Of a DNA stretch of 5,931 nt, positions 1 to 5,920 are shown piece by piece. Origin of the DNA: Thermodesulfobacteriota bacterium. GTDB taxonomy: Bacteria > Desulfobacterota > QYQD01. The stretch covers positions 1-5,931 of the forward strand of contig JASEGX010000029.1 in NCBI GenBank assembly GCA_030017815.1, read 5' to 3'. How positions within the stretch are numbered: position 1 is the stretch's first letter; each line of letters begins with the position of its first letter. A model generated the notes under the pieces. It had not been told where the DNA came from. It saw only the letters and a program-made list of their open reading frames with translations, and did not search any database. Made by a program: the position numbers and the translations under genes.

Positions 1-2
1 AG

Positions 3-101
3 CGGTCTTGCACGGAAGTCCAGAGCGAACTCTATGTCGCCTTGGATAAAGAGAATGGTTCACCGTGCACCGTTCTGGGTTTCGTTAACCCTGAACCTTG
101 A
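3..101 (+). pseudogene. Possible C-terminal remnant of a four-helix-bundle (S23/IVP-like) protein
   Basis: An open frame enters from the left edge and stops at TGA 99-101. It reads RSCTEVQSELYVALDKENG, then a short tail ending VNPEP. The stretch SCTEVQSELYVALD resembles, from memory, the last conserved helix of the four-helix-bundle/23S rRNA intervening-sequence protein family (TIGR02436), where a motif like EVQSQLYVALDxGY is common. Here the match breaks off after ALDK, and the remaining residues are encoded by the heptad repeat and hairpin that follow. The gene may therefore be truncated by repeat invasion, or may simply be a copy with a low-complexity tail. Only 33 codons are visible, so the assignment is tentative. 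Two other frames are also partly open here, but neither gives a recognisable protein. Confidence 0.4.
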
Positions 102-104
102 ACC
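57..104. repeat. Degenerate heptad repeats forming an imperfect hairpin
   Basis: Two heptads, GTTCACC (58-64) and GTGCACC (65-71), are followed by CTGAACC (91-97) and TTGAACC (98-104). The two pairs are roughly inverse complements of each other (GGTTCA against TGAACC). Between them lies a hairpin: 72-81 pairs with 87-96 at nine of ten positions around the loop TCGTT (82-86). There is no T-run after the stem, so it is not a convincing intrinsic terminator. It resembles the low-complexity intergenic repeats seen in many environmental bacterial genomes. Confidence 0.5.
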
Positions 105-168
105 TGAGTAGTTACAAATTAAAGCTCATTTCATGAAAACAAAAACTCACTAAGGAGGGAGGCATTTT

Positions 169-732
169 ATGAAAAGCAAAGAAAAGGACTATTACCGGTC
201 CCTATACGAGGTAGCCATGGTAATAAATTCCAGCCTGGATCCGGCCACGGTCCTGGCGAAAATAGCGGAACAAGTTACTTTGGCCATAGAGGCCAAGGCT
301 TGTTCTATAAGACTACTTGATAAGCAGGGTAAGCGGCTGCTTTTAGGCGCCTCTTATGGATTGAGTAAAGGATATCTACGGAAGGGGGCAGTAGAAATAG
401 AAAAAAGTGGCATTGACCAGGAAGCCCTGGCCGGTAAGAGAGTTACTATCCGTGATGCGTGCACCGATCCGCGATTCCAATATCCGGAAAAGGCAAAGGA
501 AGAAGGTATTGCCTCGGTAATGGTAACACCCCTTATGGTTGAAGATCGGGCCATAGGCGTACTACGTGTCTATTCCGCTACGTGCAGGGATTTTGCCCCT
601 GAAGAAGTAGAGTTCTTGACGGCCATCGCCAACCTCAGCGCCATCGCCATTGAGAATGCCCGCTTACATCAAGCCCTTAAAGCAGATTACGAACTTCTGG
701 CTGCTTATGAATACAGACTTTTTGACGATTAA
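169..732 (+). CDS. Stand-alone GAF-domain protein
   Basis: This is a cytoplasmic protein of 187 residues that is essentially one GAF domain (about residues 10-165), with no signal peptide, membrane segment, kinase, GGDEF or helix-turn-helix part. The N-terminal helix (LYEVAMVINSSLD), the core strand ACSIRLLD (44-51), the segment DACTDPRFQYPEKAKEEGI (97-114) and VTPLMVEDRAIGVLRVYS (119-136) are typical of GAF domains. A closing helix (about 147-175) could mediate dimerisation. GAF domains bind small molecules or sense redox state; C45, C98 and C139 are present, but no ligand can be deduced. A strong ribosome binding site (AAGGAGGG, 152-159) lies nine bases before the ATG. The stop is 16 bases before the GAPDH start, so the two genes are probably co-transcribed. 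The domain call is secure; the function is unknown. Confidence 0.85.
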   Translation: MKSKEKDYYRSLYEVAMVINSSLDPATVLAKIAEQVTLAIEAKACSIRLLDKQGKRLLLGASYGLSKGYLRKGAVEIEKSGIDQEALAGKRVTIRDACTDPRFQYPEKAKEEGIASVMVTPLMVEDRAIGVLRVYSATCRDFAPEEVEFLTAIANLSAIAIENARLHQALKADYELLAAYEYRLFDD

Positions 733-740
733 AGAGGAGA
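733..740 (+). promoter_or_regulatory. Ribosome binding site that fixes the GAPDH start
   Basis: AGAGGAGA sits eight bases before the ATG at 749-751, just after the GAF stop codon. The conserved nucleotide-binding segment ARIGINGFGRIG begins three residues after this ATG. The open frame can be extended to an ATG at 650, but that would add 33 non-homologous residues overlapping the GAF gene. Confidence 0.8.
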
Positions 741-748
741 GAAAAGCT

Positions 749-1765
749 ATGAGAAAGGCAAGGATAGGTATAAACGGGTTTGGCCGCATTGGCCGCCAGG
801 CGTTAAAGGCTATGCTGGAAAGACACCCAGAAAATTTGCAGGTAGTGGCTATTAACGATCTGTTTGATGCGCCTACCAACGTCCACCTGCTCAAATATGA
901 TACCAATTACGGAATATTTAATGTTCCGGCAGAAATCCGCGACGGCGAAATGGTCGTTGGTGATTGGAGAATTCGCAATTTTTCAGAACGAGATCCAGTC
1001 CAGATACCATGGCATGAGGTCGAGGTTGACATAGTTATAGAATGCACCGGCCTCTTTCGCACCGGGCCCAGGGCCAATATGCACAGGGAGGCAGGGGCCA
1101 AAAAAGTAATCATAAGCGCTCCGGCCAAGGAAGAAGATATCACTATTGTTATGGGGGTTAACGAGAAGGCTTACGACCCGGTCCGCCACCATATTATCTC
1201 CAATGCTTCCTGTACCACTAATTGTCTCGCTCCACCGGCAAAGGTCATTAACGATCAATTTGGCATTGTGAAAGGTGTTATGACCACTGTACACGCCTAT
1301 ACTAATGATCAACGCATCCTCGATCTGCCGCATAAAGACCTGCGCAGGGCGCGCGCTGCGGCCTGCAATATAATCCCCACCTCAACCGGAGCAGCAAAAG
1401 CCGTAGCGCTTGTAATACCGGAACTCAAAGGCAAATTCGACGGATATTCATTAAGGGTCCCTACGCCCACCGTATCCGTAGTAGATTTCGTAGCCCTACT
1501 GGAAAAAGATATCACTACAGATGACCTGAGGAAGGCCTTAAAAGACGCCGCCAATGGCCCGCTGAAGGGCATCATGTCTTATTCGGAGGATTTCCTGGTT
1601 TCCTCTGATTTCAAAGGTGATCCCCATTCCTGCATAATCGATGCTGAATTCACACAGGTACTGGGAGGCAACCTGGCCAAAGTCGTCTGCTGGTACGACA
1701 ACGAATGGGGTTATTCCTGTCGTCTTGCCGACTTAGCCAACCTTATAGCCGAAAAGGGAATTTAA
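749..1765 (+). CDS. gap: Glyceraldehyde-3-phosphate dehydrogenase (NAD-type)
   Basis: This protein of 338 residues, the usual length for class I GAPDH, catalyses oxidative phosphorylation of glyceraldehyde 3-phosphate to 1,3-bisphosphoglycerate (reversibly) in glycolysis or gluconeogenesis. The N-terminal Rossmann motif is INGFGRIGR (8-16). Asp37 in AINDLFD is the residue that contacts the adenosine ribose of NAD. The active site SNASCTTNC places the catalytic cysteine at 155, with its histidine partner at 182 (TTVHAYTNDQ). The S-loop DLPHKDLRRARAAA (192-205) has the Leu193-Pro194 pair typical of NAD-specific enzymes, so NADP preference is unlikely. The phosphate-binding TSTGAA (211-216), RVPTPTVSVVD (236-246) and the terminal WYDNEWGYS (315-323) are intact. 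One oddity is APPAKV (161-166), where most homologues have Leu or Val as the second of these residues rather than Pro. It is probably in an operon with the GAF gene upstream. Confidence 0.97.
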   Translation: MRKARIGINGFGRIGRQALKAMLERHPENLQVVAINDLFDAPTNVHLLKYDTNYGIFNVPAEIRDGEMVVGDWRIRNFSERDPVQIPWHEVEVDIVIECTGLFRTGPRANMHREAGAKKVIISAPAKEEDITIVMGVNEKAYDPVRHHIISNASCTTNCLAPPAKVINDQFGIVKGVMTTVHAYTNDQRILDLPHKDLRRARAAACNIIPTSTGAAKAVALVIPELKGKFDGYSLRVPTPTVSVVDFVALLEKDITTDDLRKALKDAANGPLKGIMSYSEDFLVSSDFKGDPHSCIIDAEFTQVLGGNLAKVVCWYDNEWGYSCRLADLANLIAEKGI

Positions 1766-1781
1766 GCCATGCGCTAAAGAA

Positions 1782-1872
1782 AACCAGCGGGATGCCGATA
1801 AGAGAATAGAGTCTTTAGTCACCAGTCTAATCTATAGATAAGGACAATAGTGAAAACGGCATCCCGCTGGTT
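1782..1872. repeat. Perfect 16-bp inverted repeat around the cytochrome start
   Basis: AACCAGCGGGATGCCG (1782-1797) is the exact reverse complement of 1857-1872, with a 59-base interval. The right arm lies inside the coding sequence, covering codons 3-8 of the cytochrome signal peptide. The left arm begins 17 bases after the GAPDH stop. The ribosome binding site (AAGGA, 1840-1844) and the GTG start (1850) fall in the loop. In RNA this could form a stable stem that affects early translation or transcript stability. There is no T-run after the right arm, so it is not a standard intrinsic terminator. The repeat is seen directly; its role is inferred. Confidence 0.85.
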
Positions 1873-2857
1873 GATCATACCTGTGCTATGGACTTATTTC
1901 ACATGGGTAAGTCCTAGCGCAATGGCGTTAGATACTAATTGTGACAAATGCCATGCCTCCTACAAGGCCGTAGTTACAAAAGACACACAAGATCAGGCTA
2001 CCGAGCGTTGTACCCATTGCCACGCTGCCATACATGCGGGCAATACCGGCGAGGCCGGATCAACCCCTTATGTTTATCATAATACCGGGACAGACTTAGC
2101 CGGCGGCAATTTTTATTATGTCGGCCTTCACGGCAACCGTCATGGCCATAACGTGGATGGGTTTACGGATATAGGGCCGGATACTATTAACGCACCGGGA
2201 CTAAACGACCCCTCCTTAAATTTCACCAGCGTCCGGCTTACATGTGCCGGTAAATATGGCTGCCATGGCGACCGTACCAAGATCTCACCACGCGAAGCCA
2301 TGAAGGGAGCCCATCATGCCTATAACCCTGCCAAACCGTCCGACGGAGAGACGGTAGCGACAAGTTATCGGTTTCTGTTGGGGGTTACCGGAAGGGAAAT
2401 GAATGAAGACGGCCACAAATGGGAATACAAGACTGCCTTTGATAAGCATAACGAATACCAGGGGGCTGATAACTGGCGTGATTCAAAGAGCATAAGCTAT
2501 TTATGCGGTCAATGCCATGGCAGCGATGCCCTAGGCGACACTACAGGTAGCTTTCATGGTGCGTCCGGCACCGGGGGCAAGCGTCCCTCCTGGTTAAGAC
2601 ACCCAACAGACATCCCCATCCCGGACGGGGAATTCTCCGGTTATACGGAATATAACCCGGTTGTGCCCGTTGCCAGACTGGATCTAGATCGTGCAAAAAA
2701 TCCGTCAGAAGTGAACGTCTCGTCAGGCAATGAAGTGGTAATGTGTCTGTCCTGTCACCGTGCCCACGGTTCGCCTTATCCGAGTATCCTGCGCTTTGCT
2801 TACGATGAAAATATGTCCTCTTCAGGCTCTTGCCGCACCTGCCACCGCAATCACTAA
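1850..2857 (+). CDS. Secreted multiheme c-type cytochrome (five CXXCH plus one CX5CH)
   Basis: This is an exported electron-transfer protein of 335 residues. A signal peptide (residues 1-27, hydrophobic WLIIPVLWTYFTWV, cleavage near SAMA-LD) sends it to the periplasm or beyond. CXXCH heme sites are at 31 (CDKCH), 54 (CTHCH), 219 (CGQCH), 299 (CLSCH) and 328 (CRTCH). A sixth possible site, CAGKYGCH (132-139), has five residues between its cysteines. Histidines abound, including HGNRHGH (94-100) and GAHHAY (153-158), and can supply distal ligands. The C-terminal CLSCHRAHGSPYPSILRF followed by CRTCHRNH resembles the paired-CXXCH cytochromes of metal-reducing Deltaproteobacteria. The start is GTG with AAGGA five bases upstream; an in-frame TAG at 1835-1837 excludes longer forms, and the next Met (25) would remove the signal. 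It lies 84 bases after GAPDH, so co-transcription is uncertain. The donor and acceptor are unknown. Confidence 0.9.
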   Translation: MKTASRWLIIPVLWTYFTWVSPSAMALDTNCDKCHASYKAVVTKDTQDQATERCTHCHAAIHAGNTGEAGSTPYVYHNTGTDLAGGNFYYVGLHGNRHGHNVDGFTDIGPDTINAPGLNDPSLNFTSVRLTCAGKYGCHGDRTKISPREAMKGAHHAYNPAKPSDGETVATSYRFLLGVTGREMNEDGHKWEYKTAFDKHNEYQGADNWRDSKSISYLCGQCHGSDALGDTTGSFHGASGTGGKRPSWLRHPTDIPIPDGEFSGYTEYNPVVPVARLDLDRAKNPSEVNVSSGNEVVMCLSCHRAHGSPYPSILRFAYDENMSSSGSCRTCHRNH

Positions 2858-2868
2858 AAATTTATCCA

Positions 2869-2966
2869 GCCACGAATGAACACGAATCTACACAAATAAG
2901 GCAGGCATGACGAAAATTTATACAGGATTTTGTATCTATTCGAGTCCATTTGTGTCAATTCGTGGC
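2869..2966. repeat. Inverted repeat of degenerate decamers at a convergent junction
   Basis: The arms 2869-2897 and 2938-2966 are complementary at 22 of 29 positions, with the outer nine (GCCACGAAT against ATTCGTGGC) perfect, around a 40-base loop. Each arm is itself a run of degenerate decamers, for example CACGAATGAA, CACGAATCTA and CACAAATAAG at 2871-2900. The element fills the space between the cytochrome stop (2857) and the lipoprotein stop (2975), which are convergent, so it could serve as a two-way transcription barrier. Neither side has a long T-run. Repeats of this CCACGAAT-ACACGAAT type are, from memory, common between genes in many environmental bacteria; no transposase is linked to it here. 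Confidence 0.7.
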
Positions 2967-2974
2967 CGAAATAG

Positions 2975-3595
2975 CTAAATCGGTATTTGATTCTTAAGCA
3001 CGATAGCATATACCTTGTGTTGGAAGGGATGGATCTGGGGATGCTTTTCAAACAGCCAACCTTCAAAGATGTTCTTACCACCCTCATAAACGGCCACCTG
3101 AGCAGCCGGATTTTTAGGTTCATTAGAAAGAGAGGTTATTCCCTGGGGAGACATAGAAAAATCGGGCAGGAAATTTAGTACCTTAATCCTTATCTTACTG
3201 CTAGGAACTGCTAAATCTTTGTTAATGTCAACTACGTAATCCTTTTCCGTGCTTGTCTGTTTATTAACCACGGCTATTACTACCGCTTTCCATTTGCCCT
3301 GGACCTCCCGGGGGACAACCACCGGTGCGTGGCCTTTCGTAACCGGTTTTGACTCCGGCTTTTGTTCCCTCTTCTGGATAGCTTCAAGCATCTCTTTCGG
3401 GAACTGTTTCCCCATGGCCGGGGGCATCTGCTCTTGCCCGGCTGGAGCAGGTTCGCGCATAGACGGTTCAGAAGGCATTGCGGGCTTCTCTTGCGCCGTT
3501 TTTATGTCTTCCTTTTTCTGACATCCGCTAGCCAACAAAATCCCTCCTGCGATAAGTGGAACTGCAAGAATCCTGATTTTTTTAAACGTATCCAT
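2975..3595 (-). CDS. Lipoprotein with a DUF2155-like domain
   Basis: This protein of 206 residues has a lipoprotein signal: a charged start MDTFKKIR, a hydrophobic core and the lipobox LASGC, with the lipidated cysteine at 25. The following residues are QKK, with no aspartate at +2 to mark inner-membrane retention, so outer-membrane anchoring is plausible if the organism uses Lol rules. Residues 30-95 form a linker rich in Pro, Glu, Lys and Met. Residues 97-206 form a compact domain beginning VQGKWKAVVIAVVNKQTS. Its end, IFEGWLFEKHPQIHPFQHKVYAIVL (176-200), matches the remembered DUF2155 signature (FxGWMF, then HPxYD). There are no heme motifs. The ATG has GGAGGG (3605-3610) nine bases upstream. 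It follows the NHL gene but is separated from it by a terminator. The function is unknown; the context suggests a partner of the envelope cytochromes. The lipoprotein call is firm, the domain name less so. Confidence 0.8.
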   Translation of the reverse strand: MDTFKKIRILAVPLIAGGILLASGCQKKEDIKTAQEKPAMPSEPSMREPAPAGQEQMPPAMGKQFPKEMLEAIQKREQKPESKPVTKGHAPVVVPREVQGKWKAVVIAVVNKQTSTEKDYVVDINKDLAVPSSKIRIKVLNFLPDFSMSPQGITSLSNEPKNPAAQVAVYEGGKNIFEGWLFEKHPQIHPFQHKVYAIVLKNQIPI

Positions 3596-3622
3596 TATCC
3601 CGTACCCTCCGTATTAGTATAA

Positions 3623-3662
3623 AACCCCTCACGTGGCTCCACTAAAACCACGGTGAGGGGTT
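3623..3662 (-). terminator. Intrinsic terminator after the NHL gene
   Basis: Read on the minus strand, AACCCCTCACCGTGG (3662-3648) pairs with CCACGTGAGGGGTT (3636-3623), with one bulged base and an 11-base loop. The last stem bases run into TTTTAT (3624-3619). The stem starts 47 bases after the NHL stop codon. It lies 28 bases before the lipoprotein start, so partial readthrough could tune lipoprotein expression. A TATACT box (3621-3616) overlaps the tail and might be a -10 element for the lipoprotein, but no matching -35 is visible. Confidence 0.75.
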
Positions 3663-3709
3663 CTAAGTTTATTATTTTATGACTCAGAAAACCGTTATAT
3701 TTAACCTAA

Positions 3710-4669
3710 CTATTGCTCCGACCGCCCGGCCGGGATAAAAACCTGCAGGCGATTATTGTCGGCGTCGACTATAAACAGCCGGTAATCAGAAGCCACTTCT
3801 ATCCGATAGGGGAATATGAAATTCCCCTCCTTCCACCCCTTTTCGCCTATCTCCCCCTGCCAGTTTCCGTTTCGGTCCAGGAGAACGACTTGATGCCGAT
3901 GAGAATCCAGGACGTAAATGCGCCCCTGTCCATCCACATCTATGTCCACTGGAAATTCAGTTTCTCCGCGGAGATCCCCGCGCTTACTAAACTGGTTGAT
4001 AATCTTACCTTCCTTATCAAAGACATAGACTATACCGCGCCGGGCCTCAAGCGCGATTATGTTCCCGTCCTTAGCAACTGCTACCGCCGAGAATCCCGTG
4101 AACCTCGGTTCAGGAGAATTTATGTGGAGTTTATACGTTAGATTGCCATCAAAAATGTAAATTCTCTGGTTCCCTTGATCCACGACATAAAGATTGTCCT
4201 TATCATCTAAGGCCAGGCAAGTAGGCCAAAAGGACGAGGCATCAGGAAATCCGTCCGCAAGAACGCCGCGTCTCTCGCCGGTCTCAGTATTATAACTGAT
4301 AATACCCTGAGCACCCCGCTCGATGACTATAATCGTCCCCCGGCTGGTCTCTACAGCGCTAATGGGTAACACCATTTTATCAGATTTAAATTCAGACAGG
4401 AACCGAAATTTACCCTCACTATCGCCAAAGAAAAGCAGGCGGTTATTGCCGGTATCGGTCACAAGCAATCTATTTTTGGCGGGTGACCAAAAAAGGTCCT
4501 GGACCTGCTTCAATTTGCCCATGCCTTCCATCTGTGTAAAACCAACCTGGAGGGCAAAGGGGGTCTTTTGCTGGGCAAAACAAAGATCAAGTGCGAAAAA
4601 AACCGACATAATACTACACAACACAAGGACAATTAATAAAAGCCTGATCCTGCCAAACATCAAAGCCAT
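3710..4669 (-). CDS. Secreted six-bladed NHL-repeat beta-propeller protein
   Basis: This exported protein has 319 residues. A signal peptide with a long hydrophobic core (residues 8-28) is probably cleaved after CFA (30-32); no lipobox is visible. The rest is a chain of NHL-type blades, each with a hydrophobic strand, D-x-GNxR or a variant, and a second strand: 68-82 (LLVTDTGNNRLLFFG), 113-127, 160-174 (LYVVDQGNQRIYIFD), 204-218, 251-265 (IYVLDSHRHQVVLLD) and 298-311 (LFIVDADNNRLQVF). Six blades make one closed propeller. NHL propellers act as binding platforms; no catalytic residues or heme sites are evident. The gene follows the 16-heme cytochrome with its ribosome binding site overlapping that gene's stop, so the two products are probably made together. 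NHL proteins often accompany extracellular cytochrome genes in Geobacter-like bacteria, which suggests, without proving, a role in cytochrome assembly or docking. Confidence 0.9.
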   Translation of the reverse strand: MALMFGRIRLLLIVLVLCSIMSVFFALDLCFAQQKTPFALQVGFTQMEGMGKLKQVQDLFWSPAKNRLLVTDTGNNRLLFFGDSEGKFRFLSEFKSDKMVLPISAVETSRGTIIVIERGAQGIISYNTETGERRGVLADGFPDASSFWPTCLALDDKDNLYVVDQGNQRIYIFDGNLTYKLHINSPEPRFTGFSAVAVAKDGNIIALEARRGIVYVFDKEGKIINQFSKRGDLRGETEFPVDIDVDGQGRIYVLDSHRHQVVLLDRNGNWQGEIGEKGWKEGNFIFPYRIEVASDYRLFIVDADNNRLQVFIPAGRSEQ

Positions 4670-4677
4670 ACCGCAAG

Positions 4678-4683
4678 CTCCTT
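4678..4683 (-). promoter_or_regulatory. Ribosome binding site overlapping the upstream stop codon
   Basis: On the minus strand the cytochrome stop and the next ribosome binding site merge as TAAGGAG: the stop is 4684-4682 and AAGGAG is 4683-4678. The ATG of the NHL gene follows eight bases later (4669). This arrangement points to translational coupling of the two genes and supports the chosen NHL start over the internal Met4. Confidence 0.85.
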
Positions 4684-5920
4684 AATCCCTTTTATGGCAC
4701 TCTATGCACAGTTCCTTTTTGCGGTCGAAATAGAGCATAAATTTATTTTCAGCAGTATGCATCCCGTGACAGGTCGTGCAATAAGTCGGCTGGTTGGTCC
4801 GCGGATCTATAGATTTTTCCCTGAGAGGATGCGATAAGCTGTGTTCTTTTTTATGGCAACTCACACAGATATCAACCCCATCGCCTTTGAAGTAATGGGG
4901 CATATTTTCGGCGTGTGGATCATGACAATGGGAACATTTACCCTCCTTGATAGCCGTACAGCGGATGCCCTTTTGTTTCTCAATGGAGGCCTTCTCACGC
5001 CGATCCGTATCGGCATGACAGGAGATGCAGAGCCATTTCTCTTTCTTCCAGATAAGGCCTTTATCCTGCGAGGCATGAGGATTATGACAGGTGGTGCAGG
5101 CCTTACTTCCTCCGCCGTGAACGTATATCTTAGACAGCATATCCTTCTTATTACCATGGCAATCAAAGCATAATGTCCGGCCGGTCAATTTTGTCGTAAG
5201 GGGCTTATTTGCGATAATCGTATCGTGGCATGCCTCACATTTTTGATCGACGAAAGACTGATGGGCTATAGGGTTGAAAACCCCTTTTTTGTTTGAGGCA
5301 TGGGGATTATGACAGTTAGTGCAGTCGGCATTCTGGAGGGCAAAGGCCAGAGAAACCCCTTTACTCTTGCACTTAATACCATGACAATCCTGGCAAAGAC
5401 GATTTATATTTTTCTTTACCAACCCTTCCTCCTTGGAGACATGGGGTTGGTGACAAGAAAGGCACTTTTTCTCCCGGAAGGGTGGTATGGGATAGGAAAA
5501 GGTGAGCTGCTTTTTTACGCCCTCATGGCAGTCCAGGCATAAGCTATTTGCTTCTTTGGCCAGTAGGTTACTGTGTGCAGAAGCATGGGGATTGTGACAG
5601 CGCGTACATTTATCATGTAAAAGAACGGAATGAACGTACCCGCGCCCCAGTTCCTGGGCTAATCCCTTGTGGCAACTATAACAAACTTTGTTTATCTCAT
5701 CTTTCAAAAACTTATCCTGGTTCGCAGCATGAGGATTGTGACAGGCCATGCACTGGCCCTTGCCCACAGGATCATGTATGGTTTTCTGCGCAAATTGCTT
5801 TTTTAACTGGCTATGGCAGCTATAACAGGTATCAGCCGAAGGCTTTGCCGCCAGCGCTTCACCTGTAAGTGTCCAGACAAAAAAGGCCAACAAAGGCAAT
5901 ATCGCAAACTTAACCCTCAT
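4682..5920 (-). CDS. Secreted 16-heme paired-CXXCH c-type cytochrome
   Basis: This protein of 412 residues has a signal peptide (1-24, cleavage near EALA-AKPS) and sixteen CXXCH heme sites starting at residues 32, 57, 80, 105, 128, 153, 176, 200, 228, 251, 275, 298, 329, 352, 381 and 405. That is about one heme per 24 mature residues. Two site types alternate: CxxCHNPHA-like (57, 105, 153, 200, 275, 329, with weaker 381) and LCxxCH without PH (80, 128, 176, 251, 298, 352, 405). This is the hallmark of doubled-CXXCH (paired_CXXCH_1) cytochromes. Heme 9 (CEACHDT, 228) breaks the alternation, dividing the protein into two eight-heme halves. Cysteines 184 and 321 lie outside heme motifs. The lysine-rich protein probably conducts electrons in the periplasm or at the cell surface. 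The frame stays open to the window edge, and no ribosome binding site is visible in the 11 bases upstream, so the start is provisional, although the signal peptide fits it well. Confidence 0.92.
   Translation of the reverse strand: MRVKFAILPLLAFFVWTLTGEALAAKPSADTCYSCHSQLKKQFAQKTIHDPVGKGQCMACHNPHAANQDKFLKDEINKVCYSCHKGLAQELGRGYVHSVLLHDKCTRCHNPHASAHSNLLAKEANSLCLDCHEGVKKQLTFSYPIPPFREKKCLSCHQPHVSKEEGLVKKNINRLCQDCHGIKCKSKGVSLAFALQNADCTNCHNPHASNKKGVFNPIAHQSFVDQKCEACHDTIIANKPLTTKLTGRTLCFDCHGNKKDMLSKIYVHGGGSKACTTCHNPHASQDKGLIWKKEKWLCISCHADTDRREKASIEKQKGIRCTAIKEGKCSHCHDPHAENMPHYFKGDGVDICVSCHKKEHSLSHPLREKSIDPRTNQPTYCTTCHGMHTAENKFMLYFDRKKELCIECHKRD

Noticed and set aside
102..168. Promoter for the GAF-GAPDH unit
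   Set aside because: TTACAA and TTGAAC could be -35 boxes, but neither has a credible -10 box at 16-18 bases spacing.
650..748. 33-residue N-terminal extension of GAPDH
   Set aside because: It overlaps the GAF coding sequence, lacks homology to GAPDH N-termini, and a good ribosome binding site precedes the ATG at 749.
664..1575. Minus-strand open frames opposite GAPDH
   Set aside because: They lie antisense to a clearly conserved gene, have no recognisable domains and overlap each other.
1801..1849. Promoter for the plus-strand cytochrome near TCTATAGAT
   Set aside because: There is a TATAGA-like box but no acceptable -35 element, so it cannot be called from sequence alone.
2871..2966. Short CRISPR-like periodic array
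   Set aside because: The 10-base period leaves no room for spacers, the units are degenerate and inverted in the second arm, and no cas gene is nearby.
2987..3622. Plus-strand open frames opposite the lipoprotein gene
   Set aside because: The minus strand encodes a signal peptide, lipobox and conserved domain; the plus-strand frames are unstructured shadows.
3713..4685. Plus-strand open frames opposite the NHL gene
   Set aside because: The minus-strand reading has six clear NHL blades; these frames show no family features.
4841..5868. Open frames on the plus strand, and a second minus-strand frame, across the 16-heme cytochrome
   Set aside because: They are by-products of the repetitive CXXCH coding sequence. 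Their apparent repeats mirror the heme motifs and no independent start signals support them.
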